Under the pieces are notes generated by a model, which saw nothing but the letters and a program-made list of their open reading frames with translations, was not told the DNA's origin and ran no database searches. A stretch of DNA of 64,000 nucleotides, taken from positions 11,072,692 through 11,136,691 of the forward strand of contig NC_135039.1 of the NCBI RefSeq assembly GCF_051020975.1, in the 5' to 3' direction. Each line of letters starts with the position of its first letter. Within the stretch, counting starts at the first letter, position 1. The translations under genes and the position numbers were made by a program. Positions 38,001 to 45,960 of the stretch are shown here, one piece after another. The stretch comes from Osmia lignaria lignaria (Eukaryota; Arthropoda; Insecta; Hymenoptera; Megachilidae).

Positions 38001-41000
38001 ATAGAAATGATAATAACACATAATAAGGGGTGTACTTCCGAAAGCGACAACCCTCCGATTTTTCTGAAATTTTCGCCGAAGCTTATCCTTGATTAGAGAG
38101 GAAAGTCCTACAAAAGGATTTATAGCGACAAAGCCTCGTTTGCCCCCCAGCCCCATTCAAAGTTTTGACAGTTCTTACTAAATATCTCCGAAAATATTGA
38201 TTTTAGAGAAAAAAGTTTCAAACAAAAAATGAAGCTTATAAAAAGCTCTACAAAAAAGGTTATACACATTTTTTACGTAAACCTATTATTTTGGCAAGCG
38301 AACTTCTTGGTGTCTCAACGGGTATACCCCCCAGCGGTGGGGACAGGGCCAACCCTGAGATTTCGGGGGTCCGAGGCGAGCTCCGAAATAAGGCCCCTTA
38401 TATGACATTAAAAAAGTACCTGAAATAAAATTTATAAAATTAACATTAAAGCTTGTATAACTAATTAATATTCCATTAGACGCGAAATTGCCTTATGGGG
38501 GCCCTGGACCTTGGGGGATCCTGGACCTTGAGGGGCCCTAGGCGGCCGCCTAGTCTACCTAAACCCAGAGTCGGCCCTGGGTGGGGATGAATTCTTCACA
38601 TTTATCGAATCTTTACTGAAATTCCAGAAAGAAAATTGGCTCAAAACCAGCTAGAAAATATTTAAAATATATTATTCTTTCATTTGCACTTGTGCCTTGA
38701 AGATTAATACTGAACAAGTGATTTTGGTTCAATAAAATGAATTGTTATCTATGAGACTTGGTCTTTCCAGGATTACCCCTTTTTCTTTCAATTGTATTTA
38801 AGACTATCCTAACTTAATATTCCTAAATTTAATATTCTATCCTGATAATTACAGCTGTTCCCTGTGCTCGTGATGCTGGTCATGATCACCTGTGCTGTCT
38901 ATCAAATCCTGACATCAGTGTTCAAAGTAGCTATACTGAGTTTGGTGGTGGCTACCTACTTCGCCATTAGCATCCACGAGGCTTTGAACGAGAAGGACGT
39001 CGAACTAACTGGACGGTGGTTGGCAGGTGTTCTGGTGGTTTTCTTCATGGCTTGCCTGGTCGCACACTCTCAACACACTGAGGCTACTTACAGGCAAGGA
39101 ACATTTCTCACCTCCTGCAACATTTCACAAACAAATTAATTAATTCCTTTTGCCCAAGTTCTTCTTCAATTAATTCTAACATTAAATCTAACTTTTAAAC
39201 TTTCCTCAACATTGCACAGAGTTTAATTTAAATGGAAGCTGAGGAATTTTAACTTGATCACCTAAGATAATTTAATTTTAATGGCAAATGAAGATTAATG
39301 TCCCCTCGGATTATTTTTCGACGAATAAAAAAGTGATTTGAATGTTGATCGATCGTTCTGACGAATGAACGCAGACTGGACTTTCTGTGGAAGCTTCAAG
39401 CGACGGAGGAGAAGGAGGAAATGGAGCACCTGAAGGCCTACAACCAGAAACTCCTGGCGAACATTCTCCCAGAACACGTGGCTGCTCACTTCCTCTCCAC
39501 AGTGAACTCTGATGTAAGAAATCATTTACAGTTATAACAATTATACAACTTACAATTTTCATTAAACTTGAAACTTTAAACTAACATACCCCCCAGCGGT
39601 GGGAACAAGGCGGGCCTTGAGATTTCGGGGATCCGAGGCGAGCTCCGAAATAGGACATTAAAAAAGTACCTGAAATAAAATTTATAAAATTAACATTAAA
39701 GCTTGTATAACTAATTAATATTTCATTAGACGCAAAATTGTCTTATGGGGGCCCTGCACCTTGGGGGATCCTGGACGTTGGGGGGCCCTGGACCTTGAGG
39801 AGCCCTAGGCGACCGCCTTGTCTGCCTAGGCCCAGGGCCGGCCCTGTCTAGAGTTAAAATTCTAGATAGATTAACGGATTAACATACTATCTTGCAATAT
39901 TTTTATATCATGAAATTCTGAATCATTTAACACATATCTCTAAGGTTTACACTGCTGTCTCATGTTTTAATTAATCTAAAAGAACATGAAAACGTTGAAA
40001 AACATTGAAGATAAATAAGAACCGTACAAAGTTGCGTCAAGAGTATTCAAACACCGAGAAGAGTGCAAATAGTGGATTTCATAAGCAAGAATCTCAGATG
40101 ATAAAAACTGACTCGTCTAAGTGGTTTCTGGTAAAATAAACATTTTCCAGGAGCTGTACCACGAACAGTGCGATTTCGTTTGCATAATGTTCGCATCGAT
40201 ACCGAACTTTTCCGAGTTCTACGTGGAACTGGAAGCGAACAACGAGGGAGTCGAGTGTCTCAGGCTTTTAAACGAGATCATAGCCGACTTCGACGAACTC
40301 CTCGCCGAGGAGCGGTTCAAATACATAGAGAAAATCAAAAGCACCGGCGCCACGTACATGGCCGCTTCCGGTGAGCTAATTTAACAATTAATTTTCTTAA
40401 ATGTAAGCGCAGTATTTATAGGGGCGAAGTTTTGACCAAATTTTCTCGGATTTCTTTCCGCAGGACTGACGAGGAGCGCCTGCGACATGAAAGATTACAA
40501 GCACGTGACCGCGATGGCGGAATACGCGATCAGGATACGGGAACAGCTGGCCTCCGTTAATGAACACAGCTTTAACAACTTCCGGTTGCGTGTGGGCATC
40601 AATATTGGACCGGTAACGTCAATCAATTTCCCCGAGCTATCACGGTGCCACCGAGAAACCAAATTAGCCCGAATTTTCCATCAAACTTTCGGTGGGGAAA
40701 TAATTGAAAATTAACGCGTGACAAAATATCGCACCATTTTGGAGAAAGAATATTTAATCCAAAATTCGCCCTCTTAACAATTTGACCCTGAGTATATCCA
40801 AAATTTAATCTTATTTAACCCTTAACATACCAAGGGCCCCGAAGAACCCCATAGAGTGATTTTTGGTGACTCTGTCGTAATTGTACCAACAAATTTATTC
40901 TTCATTTTTATATGTGTCCAGGACCCATTTAAGATAAATATTACATAATTAGTGCTATAAAACGTTCGCTCAAAAATATAAAAAATATATAAAAACACAC

Positions 41001-41775
41001 TTGGGGCTCCAGCAGAGCCCTGGTTGGAATACTACGTTACATATTTGGATTGATTTATTTCTTGTTAAATGCATTGGCGTTTATGGCATAATAATGTGGA
41101 GGTGAGCACCCCCCCTCCCCATTTATGACCAAGCGGTTCCCTCGACTTTGAAATAAAAAGGAGCTGCTATCTTTAGGCCTAGAAAAGCGCGTTCGCCGCA
41201 GCCAACAATGCTTATTTAACTTAAATATATTTTTAGACACCCAAGAACCTAATTTGAGTAACCTTCCATACTAAAATGTTGAGAAATTTTAAAAATACCT
41301 TGGGGTCTTCAGGAGACCCCGCTTGGTAAGTTAAGGGTTAAATCTTGTCTATTACTTCCACTATTTCTAATTAGATAAATAAAAGAATTCCTAATAATAT
41401 GGGTGCTGGATTCCTATGGAAATTTCAGCTTCATTCATATATTAATTACAGTTAAGCTTAACAATGAAAACTTAAAAAAACATTCTGTTTATCATGTAGG
41501 TCGTTGCCGGGGTGATAGGCGCCCGAAAGCCGCAGTACGATATTTGGGGTAACGCGGTAAACGTGGCCTCGAGAATGGAGTCGACCGGTGTCTTGGACGG
41601 GATTCAGGTCACCCAGGAAGTCCGTGATATCCTGATCGGTAAAGGATATCCTCTAACCTGTCGTGGCAGCATTCAGGTGAAAGGCAAGGGCAGCATGGTC
41701 ACCTATTTCCTCGACGGACCTCGAAATTCAACCGCCAACAACGAACTCAAGATGAACAACGATAACAATGTGTGA
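2513..41775 (+). CDS. Adenylate cyclase, ADCY5/6-type, 5'-incomplete multi-exon gene
   Basis: Membrane enzyme making cAMP from ATP downstream of G-protein-coupled receptors. Exons read: 2513-2773, 3420-3581, 5618-5831, 6214-6524, 20356-20505, 27738-27859, 28553-28645, 28712-28858, 30237-30395, 31008-31256, (unresolved), 31666-31859, 32516-32613, 32769-32853, 34460-34576, 37861-37992, 38855-39093, 39375-39513, 40151-40370, 40464-40612, 41500-41775 (stop TGA). All junctions keep phase except 31256/31666. About 1170 codons are visible, close to the family's 1160-1260 even though the first exon starts after an acceptor and has no ATG. Layout is N-terminal region, six-helix cassette, C1, six-helix cassette, C2. 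Diagnostic ADCY5/6 stretches are [63 protein letters not shown] and NFSEFYVELEANNEG; ADCY1, 3 and 8 fit less well from memory. Type 5/6 enzymes are typically Gs-stimulated and Gi- and calcium-inhibited; that regulation is inferred from the family. Confidence 0.93.
2830..3330. repeat. GC-rich repeat region in cyclase intron
   Basis: Contains short tandem units, CCCACTCCCGGCGATCC-like at 3018-3092 and TATACGGGCCTTGTCGC-like at 3172-3245, then an ATATATATAAAA stretch followed by a segment (3265-3320) similar to 6880-6935 (both carry GTCTG-GG-AGGGA-CGTC and a CCACTGA core). It looks like the remnant of a dispersed element with an internal minisatellite; no coding domain is visible. Confidence 0.6.
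5618..6524 (+). other. Adenylate cyclase first six-helix membrane cassette (exons 3-4)
   Basis: Exon 5618-5831 encodes the conserved pre-membrane motif [13 protein letters not shown] followed by two hydrophobic helices. Exon 6214-6524 encodes the remaining helices (e.g. GIVLVTLLALQLALNIHLAL and the YALLPIRLRHA turn). They join in phase 1 through a codon split G|CA. The following exon, 20356-20505, finishes helix 6 (LLSSIVVVGGTNMAGVLTHH) and carries the helix that leads into C1. The 382-bp intron between exons 3 and 4 is largely occupied by an inverted repeat (listed separately). Confidence 0.88.
5868..6083. repeat. Inverted repeat inside cyclase intron 3
   Basis: Two arms of about 80 bp, 5868-5942 and 6000-6083, are near-perfect reverse complements. 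They share CCATCTCCATACCTTAGTCG and ACCCCATGGAATCCA with only scattered mismatches, around a loop of about 57 bp. The hairpin fills more than half of the 382-bp intron between membrane exons 3 and 4. Confidence 0.92.
9253..9640. mobile_element. Small inverted-repeat element
   Basis: TGCAGAGATGAGAAGATGAT-like ends face each other: the left copy is at about 9258-9287 (TGCGCAGAGATGAGAAGATG) and the right, inverted, at about 9608-9640. The interior has no conserved coding motif. The 173-codon open frame here starts before the element and is not like any family I know. Superfamily not determined. Confidence 0.5.
12206..12455. mobile_element. hAT-type miniature element (copy A of a two-copy family)
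   Basis: Ends CAGAGCCAGTTTTAG and, inverted, CTAACGCCGGCCCTG. Flanked by 8-bp duplications TCTGTGGT (12198-12205) and TCTATGGT (12456-12463), differing at one base. An 8-bp duplication with CAGNG termini is typical of hAT transposons. The 250-bp interior is non-coding and matches 14421-14765. Confidence 0.8.
12848..13628. mobile_element. Foldback element enclosing a 21-bp x 20 array
   Basis: Left arm 12848-12935 (GGCTGGTTCAAACACGGCCA, then GTTTAGTCGAGTGGCGAGTA) recurs inverted on the right at about 13535-13628 (ACTAGCCGTGTCTGAACCTG; CCATACACTAAACTATTCGC). Between them lies the perfectly phased tandem array at 12981-13400. The arms are internally repetitive (TTTAGTCGAGT units), so exact termini and any target duplication are uncertain. 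Confidence 0.75.
12981..13400. repeat. 21-bp minisatellite, 20 units
   Basis: Unit TAGGCTTCCCCCACCACTAA plus C. The array is 420 bp, exactly 20 units with no length change, and differs only by substitutions such as CTTCCCCC/CTTGCCCC/CTTCCTCT. It lies inside the foldback element. Confidence 0.95.
14421..14765. mobile_element. hAT-type miniature element (copy B)
   Basis: Starts CAGTGCCGGTTTTAGCAATA and ends CTAACTCCGGCACTG. The 8-bp flanks are GACTTCGG (14413-14420) and GACTTCAG (14766-14773). It shares the ATTGGCGCCC start and the GGCGCCCCCTA-AGATCTAGCG segment with copy A at 12206, but is about 95 bp longer. Confidence 0.82.
14891..15010. mobile_element. Mariner-type end fragment
   Basis: Begins CAGTGGGTCCAAAAAGTAT after a TA, as in the intact element at 52850-53843, and shares the GACTTGAGGTTTCTTGAGAA segment. 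I see no matching inverted end nearby, so this is a truncated copy or a solo end. Confidence 0.65.
17728..18190. repeat. Local triplication, about 177-bp period
   Basis: GGATTACGAGCAATCCCTAG begins copies at 17728 and 17905. A third, 5'-truncated copy starts near 18072 (ATATTTTCCAACAAGAATGT). All contain CTCATTTTTTCAGTAGACAA and end near GGAATTACACCTG. It lies in the large cyclase intron and has no coding content. Confidence 0.88.
19391..20276. repeat. 11-bp minisatellite, about 80 units
   Basis: Units of the type AGCCTTGGGAG / AGTCTTGGGAG / AATCTTGGGAG repeat for about 885 bp and end only 80 bp before cyclase exon 5 (20356). Because 11 is not a multiple of 3 and the units lack stops on both strands, several frames stay open across the array, with an 11-residue protein period. 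That explains long open frames here without any coding function. Confidence 0.95.
20880..21238. mobile_element. Foldback element
   Basis: The outer arms (AGTTTAAACATCGATTTCAG... with CCTGAAAAGTATACAAATTT at 20890-20940, and its inverse TTTGTATACTTTTCAGGAAT at 21188-21235) face each other. Between them are repeated GATTTAAATAAATAAA and GGTAATTGAAGGTAATTACC units. Non-coding. Confidence 0.75.
22063..22156. mobile_element. 94-bp TTAA-type miniature element
   Basis: TTAACACGTTGACTACCATG at the left is inverted as GCCAGTCAACGTGTTAA at the right. TTAA at both ends is the piggyBac-type target site. The same termini (TTAACACGTTGAACTCCATG) bound 32982-33502. Confidence 0.75.
25891..26004. mobile_element. 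Truncated retroposon 3' end with (AAT)10 tail
   Basis: A GC-richer segment (GCTGCCTAGTGGCCCTGGTA, then GGTCCCCAAGGACTGAGTGC) runs into (AAT)10 at 25975-26004. This arrangement is typical of 5'-truncated non-LTR retrotransposons or SINEs with simple-sequence tails. The family cannot be named from the sequence alone. Confidence 0.5.
26784..26910. mobile_element. ACAGGGTGCCCCAG-type miniature element end
   Basis: ACAGGGTGCCCCAGAAAGGG preceded by TAT is a common terminal sequence of insect mariner-like miniature elements. The segment with GTTCAGAATCA (here inverted, TGATTCTGAACAAC) recurs near 685-700 and 51008-51022, which indicates three family members in the window. Confidence 0.55.
29897..30193. 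mobile_element. GC-rich foldback element, intact copy
   Basis: Very GC-rich for this locus. The centre GGTCGCGGACCGCGGCCCGC is near-palindromic, and CGGGTCGG/CCGACC units are mirrored on either side (e.g. GTCGGGTAGCCCGA left, TCGGGCTACCCGAC right). It sits in cyclase intron 8, ending about 40 bp before the exon at 30237. A second copy is split at 42415-43540. Confidence 0.7.
31666..31859 (+). other. Adenylate cyclase C1b end / linker exon
   Basis: Encodes ESKKDPEDEVNEYLMRAIDA followed by RSIDRLRAEY and FILTFRRPDVEEK, the highly conserved segment that precedes helix 7 in ADCY5/6. The acceptor ...tttaccag/AT requires a preceding exon ending after one base of a codon, whereas the strong donor at 31257 (AAA/gtaagc) ends after two bases. 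A second acceptor with an open frame at 31501 may mark an intervening exon, but its possible exits are weak. The junction is therefore left open. The exon itself is secure. Confidence 0.85.
32062..32402. mobile_element. Inverted-repeat element in cyclase intron
   Basis: ATCTTCAAATTGAAATAAAA at the left end is matched inverted by TTTTATTTCAATTTGAAGAT at the right, with further pairing inside (CAGAGTAT / ATACTCTG). A 78-codon minus-strand open frame (32129-32365) fills most of the interior. It does not match any transposase I can recognise, but could be a remnant of one. Confidence 0.7.
32907..34139. mobile_element. TTAA-type element (outer) with nested insert
   Basis: The ends TTAAAGGGTTGTACCTAGTT and AGGTACACCCCCTTAA are inverted, extending into GGAGGTCGAAAAAAG / CTTTTTTCGACCTCC. 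Inside, 33600-33760 and 33895-34060 are a second pair of inverted arms (TTCACATATACACTCATATT against AATATGAGTATATACGTGAA). A second TTAA element is inserted at 32982-33502. Confidence 0.78.
32982..33502. mobile_element. TTAA-type element nested in the 32907 element
   Basis: TTAACACGTTGAACTCCATG at the left, GGCGTTCAACGTGTTAA at the right. The interior carries three to four direct repeats of GAAAATTAATTATTACTATT and an inverted copy. It belongs to the same family as 22063-22156. Confidence 0.78.
34660..37456. mobile_element. Mariner-type miniature element, split by an LTR-like insertion
   Basis: Left end CACTGGTGGAATTAATTCTG (34660) and right end CCAGAATTAATTCCACTGGT (ending about 37456) are inverted copies. 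The same element without the insertion lies at 62504-62693, about 190 bp long. Here it is interrupted at 34753-37163. Confidence 0.8.
34753..37163. mobile_element. Probable solo LTR, about 2.4 kb
   Basis: Begins TGTTACGTCGCGAGCG and ends AATCCGAACGTAACA. Direct CTAT duplications flank it (34749-34752 and 37164-37167), and TG...CA ends with a 4-bp duplication are typical of LTR retrotransposons. No gag, protease, reverse transcriptase or integrase motif was seen, so a solo LTR is the simplest reading. It lies inside the miniature element at 34660 and within the cyclase intron 34577-37860. Base composition is richer in CG than the flanks. Confidence 0.6.
38344..38579. mobile_element. hAT-type GGCCGGCC element, copy 1
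   Basis: Starts CAGGGCCAACCCTGAGATTT and ends GAGTCGGCCCTG. A perfect 8-bp duplication, GGTGGGGA, lies at 38336-38343 and 38580-38587. The core is TAAAATTAACATTAAAGCTT, and CCCTGGACCTT units sit near the right end. Lies in cyclase intron 37993-38854. Confidence 0.88.
39606..39846. mobile_element. hAT-type GGCCGGCC element, copy 2
   Basis: Same core and ends as copy 1. It lacks a clear 8-bp duplication, and its left flank (TACCCCCCAGCGGTGGGAA) resembles the left flank of copy 1 about 1.2 kb away. That suggests it arose by local duplication including flank rather than by a new insertion. Lies in cyclase intron 39514-40150. Confidence 0.75.
40815..41342. mobile_element. TTAA-type miniature element in the last cyclase intron
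   Basis: TTAACCCTTAACATACCAAG and its inverse CTTGGTAAGTTAAGGGTTAA bound the element. GGGGCTCC/GGAGACCCC units occur inside. Non-coding. Confidence 0.8.
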
Positions 41776-42414
41776 ACAATTGCTCCTGGAACAAGCTAGA
41801 AAACGTTGAAAGTAATCAATTAAGTGATCAATGAAGTGTTTAATGAAAATTTATAAAATTCAACATAGAGATATTGAATGATTGCTGAAGCAGTCTTTGG
41901 AAAACTTGGGTTACATTTATGTAGAATGAATTTCATTTCTCCTCTTTCTACAGTTCTATTATTCTTCAGATGAATATTGAACAAAATGAAGAATTAAACA
42001 TGAGAAACAGTAGCTGAAAAACTTTCTTCCACGTATCTTGTCCAGAGTCACAGGATACCTGTACTTAAATCATGAGGAATGATTTTCCATGTGGTTTCTA
42101 TAGGGAGATTCGCATTTGCCGTGTCCACGGTTCTTCTAGTCAATAAAAGGGAAATAAAGGCGACAAGGGAAGCTCGATACAACGAAACCGTGGCTGAATT
42201 CTTCGTACGAGGGATTTCTTTGAGAAAAGGAAACGGGACCACGGTGTGTTTTCGCGGAACGAAAGCAAAGGGAATTTGAAATTTTCGCGCGGTTGGAACG
42301 AGAAGCAAAGACTCGACTCTATTTTTACATTTCTCTCTCTGAATCCGTCGACAGAAAGATGGATCTCGTATTATTTCGATATTCTAAGCAACAATAATTT
42401 ATTTAGGTTAATTA

Positions 42415-43540
42415 GTGATGTGCGGCCGAACTATTCGGGTCGGTTCGGAAAACATCGGGCAGCCGATACATGCAGTCGAGTAGCCCGACTGTTTCGGGTC
42501 AGGTCGGGTAAAGTCGGGAGGATTCGGACGAGCTCTCGCGGACCGCGGTCCGCGACCTGATTCTTATGTTGGCAATTCGAATTTTTCCGAATACGTAGGT
42601 TGGCATCAAAATTTCCGTAGAATTCCAGAGATCTTGTTTTTAAAAGTCCGTAGATCTACGGACTTTTCAAATAGAATAAAAACTTCGTTTTTGGAAGGAC
42701 CATTTTCAGCAATAGATACATCATTTTCATTATCAGAATCACTGATGTACATTTTAAACATTTTCTTTTTTGCTAAATTTTTTCTCACGAATTAATAAAA
42801 TACCACAGCGAATAAAATGTAAAAATGGCTTCAAGTCATTGTTTTGTTTGTAAACACGATAAACACTTTAGTTTGTGTTTGTGCATCCGCCACAAGGTGG
42901 CAACCGCGCTTGAAGTGCTACTAACAATAATATAATAGATATTTTCTTTTTAAATTATTTTCAATAAGACCGCAAGTTATAAACTCAAAAATTTGTACTA
43001 AAAATAATTACCTATAATTCATTATAATAAATAATAATTAATTGCGATAATAAGTTAGTTTTGTACTCTAAAGTACACAAAAAGTAAATGAATTTTCATA
43101 GGAACTGAATTCCGTAGATTTTAACTAAAATTCCGTAGATCCGTAGATGATAAAAAAATTCCGTAGATCTACGGAAAATTTCGAAGAATTGGCAATAAGA
43201 ATTCGCAAAATCTGTTTTATGTGGAATTTTGGAACAAGATAATTTTTATGTGGAAAAATAATACTTGTAACGAATTTATTTGAAATGAATTTCATTCCAT
43301 GCCACCTGTATGTTCATTTTATACAAAACAGATTTTGAACATGCTTATTGCAAGCATTAACAAGTTACACGAGATTCGGGTCGCGGACCGCGGCCCGCGG
43401 GAACTCGTCCGAATCTGCCCGACTTTATCCGACCTGACCCGACTGCGCGCATGCGTCGGACAGACGCCCGAGCGCGCCCGATTTTTACCGAGCCCACCCG
43501 AGGCCGTAATATCGGGTACCCGCGCATCCCTAACGTTAAT
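42415..43540. mobile_element. GC-rich foldback element, copy split by an insertion
   Basis: 42415-42556 matches the left half and about 43375-43540 the right half of the intact copy at 29897-30193 (shared CTATTCGGGTCGGT, CGACTTTATCCGACCTGAC and CGTAATATCGGGTACC). About 820 bp of unrelated sequence separates the halves at the element's centre. Confidence 0.7.
42560..43204. mobile_element. Inverted-repeat element inserted in the foldback
   Basis: ATTCTTATGTTGGCAATTCG at the left is matched by GAATTGGCAATAAGAATT at the right. The interior has several TCCGTAGATCTACGGA palindromes and AAAATTCCGTAGAT repeats near both ends. A short minus-strand open frame (42606-42788) has no recognisable motif. 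Confidence 0.65.
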
Positions 43541-45960
43541 AAAAAATATTTGTCCGCGCACAGGATGTACGAGAATGAATACCGATAACGTAAACGTATT
43601 ACTACGTTCCTTCGCATAGTGTCGTGATGAATGTAACAATTAGTCAATTCAACTGGAACCTTGGCTTATAGAGCGAGACTACAATTAAATGTTCATATTT
43701 TGATGTTGCTGGCAGGTCCAGCTGTTAATAGATGTTAATTCTACGTAAAAGACCATGGGCCATCAATGAGAATCAAAATGATAATATTACTAGATCCTTT
43801 GATCCTATATCATAATCATAATTGAAAAATTATCGTTGCTTTGTTGAGGTATATAGTTGCAAGCTCTATTTTATTGCCATCAGCTCCCAGTTTTAGAACA
43901 TTCCACTAATTTGCTGTGATTGATTCCCTGTTTTTCATCCATAAAACAATCTCTTATTAAACTATATTGAACGCACAATTTTCTTTCTTGCAAAGGGATC
44001 AAAGTGTCTGTAAAAGAAAGTTAATCATATCAAAAGTTAATCACATGCAAAATGTATAGTCTTATCAGAGCCTAAGGATGTGTTAGCTTTTTAAGTATTA
44101 TTCAAACAAGAATTCAAAAGCTATTATTGGCCAGTGTTGTAGAAATCCTTTGCCAACTTCTGTCTAAATTCTGGAAAAAAAGAAGTTCTTTTTCTTAAAT
44201 GTTTCTGCAATACTCGTCTATAATGGCAGAATGAAACGGAGTCAATTGGTGAGAAAGCAAGAAGGAGAGAAATATTTTGCCAACGATCTAGGAACGTAAC
44301 TGTTACTCTATCTCCATCCTTCGTGTAATCTCGATGGCCTAAATTGAACTTTAAGTCTCTACCGAACCATGTCTGTACACCATAGAATATATTCGCGCGA
44401 TGTGATTTGTCAGGAATATAATGTGAAATAAATTTTTAAGAAAAGAAACGAACAATCAATTCCACAAACGTTCAATCCATCTCCTTACATTCTAATTTCA
44501 AATTCAAACGAGCTCCCTAAAGTTACCATTCCACTTCCCTGCTGTGTCTTTAACAGTTCAGGGTTGGCACTGGTTAGTTACTAGCGCGGTCGATAACAGC
44601 TCTCTGGTAAAAGAGTGGAAAAGCACGTGGTACGCCGTTTCTGCTGGCATTCTCTTTCAGTTCACCGGTTGTACGACATGGTTTCAAGAGATACGGATCA
44701 ATACATCCACGAAACATCGACTTGTAACAGAAAAACTCTTCCTTCTAATGGCTAACAACACGTGAAAGGTCAGTTAAACTTAATACATTGAACTTAGTGG
44801 CTAACCAAATGTAATAAACACTGTTCATCATCAATAATAATTGGCAATAAATTAAATGGTCAGTATTTAAATCCATTTTTGGTTATTATATAATCAAATT
44901 TCGGTCAGTATTTTATTATTAAAATGGTCAGTATCAAAATACTAAACGGTTAGGTTAGGTTAGGTTAGTACATGAAGGTTAGGTTAGTATGGAAGGATAC
45001 TGACCAGTAAAATACAAGCCATAATAATTTGGAGCATTCTATTTAAAATGTTAGAAATAAAAAAAATAGTATATAGAAAATAAGAAATTTAGTTTCAATT
45101 TATTTAGATTTAATTCAATCATAAAAGAATCCTTGAAAAACTTATTGTCAGTCTTTGAAAAGACCTAATGTCTTCATTGAATAATTGTTGAGAAATGCTC
45201 CAAACTATGGGTTCAGGTCACTTATTCAATGAAACGAGTTCATTGAACGAACGAGTATTGCAAGTACTGACACGTTTAAAAGGCTGTACATAATTTACAA
45301 TATGTTATTGAAATCTTAAGCATTGTCGCAGTATTCATTCTTAATCACAATGATCTGTGTCTTCGAAAACAGGAATAGATTGCCGAATGTGGTAAAAATT
45401 TATCAGCGGCTAAGGTTAACAATAAAACCATGATAACGAGCTTGACTGATAAGTGAAAGCAGTCAGTCAGTCAGACAGTACGTTTATCAACGCAGTCGTT
45501 CAACTTTTCTCGATAGAAACGAAGAGAAAATTCGTAGTTCCTTTCTAAATGGAAGTTTCATTAAATGTAAATCAAAGTGTTGAGAAGGAAAACGGGAGCA
45601 GTTCGTTGAAATTACATAATTGTCTACTATCCGATAGACGCTATTTTCTCTATCATTGCATCAGAAACAATTTGTCGAAGAATTTCGAGCAGCTTGACCA
45701 AGAAACATAGATATAGTTAGCGTTGGAACGTCGTTGAAATTCAGAAAATAATGCTTCGTGATAAGTGGATAAGTCACGCGAGACTATTGGAAGCAATTTG
45801 AGAACTCTTTCAGTGCCATTAGCACGTTACGAATTCTATAAGTATTCAGCTAATTATTTTACTAATTATAATGTTCCCTTAGCTTCTAATATTTATTTGA
45901 ATCGACTGTATATCCTCGATTCGTATTACGCTTAATTTTTACTATTATCAATATTATTAT

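Larger units (their letters stand above)
32516..39093 (+). other. Adenylate cyclase second six-helix membrane cassette
   Basis: Helix 7 is in exon 32516-32613 (after YSRERDRMLSAY), helix 8 in 32769-32853 (YFYTCVGVSILLIASINGIL), helix 9 in 34460-34576 (ALATCVVFLTFVTALSPL). Exon 37861-37992 encodes the extracellular loop, with two possible N-glycosylation sites (NGT, NSS) and two cysteines, and 38855-39093 encodes helices 10-12. The last exon ends ACTTACAG/gcaagg: the intron begins with GC, not GT, and no in-frame GT lies nearby. Introns here are packed with repeats: a nested TTAA-type pair at 32907-34139, a 2.4-kb LTR-like element at 34753-37163 and a hAT element at 38344-38579. Confidence 0.9.
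39375..41775 (+). other. Adenylate cyclase C2 catalytic half and C-terminus
   Basis: Exons 39375-39513 (RLDFLWKLQATEEKEEMEHL, then ANILPEHVAAHFL), 40151-40370, 40464-40612 and 41500-41775. The ATP-site residues expected from the mammalian C2 structures are all there: Lys of EKIKSTGATYM (codon 40337-40339), Asp of QYDIWG (41539-41541), Asn (41560-41562) and Arg (41572-41574) of NVASRM. Both halves therefore look catalytically competent. One local change is KSTGATYM in place of the usual KTIGSTYM. The protein ends after KGKGSMVTYFLDGP with a short hydrophilic Asn-rich tail and stop at 41773-41775. Intron 40613-41499 contains a TTAA-flanked miniature element. Confidence 0.93.

Noticed and set aside
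41055..41240. Minus-strand frame of 61 codons
   Set aside because: Lies within the TTAA-type element at 40815-41342 and shows no transposase motif.
42606..42788. Short minus-strand frame in the inserted element
   Set aside because: Too short and without transposase motifs; reported only as part of the mobile element.
44544..44765. 73-codon frame after an acceptor-like TTTAACAG
   Set aside because: No domain, no matching donor or continuing exon, and Trp/Thr-rich composition without resemblance to a known family.
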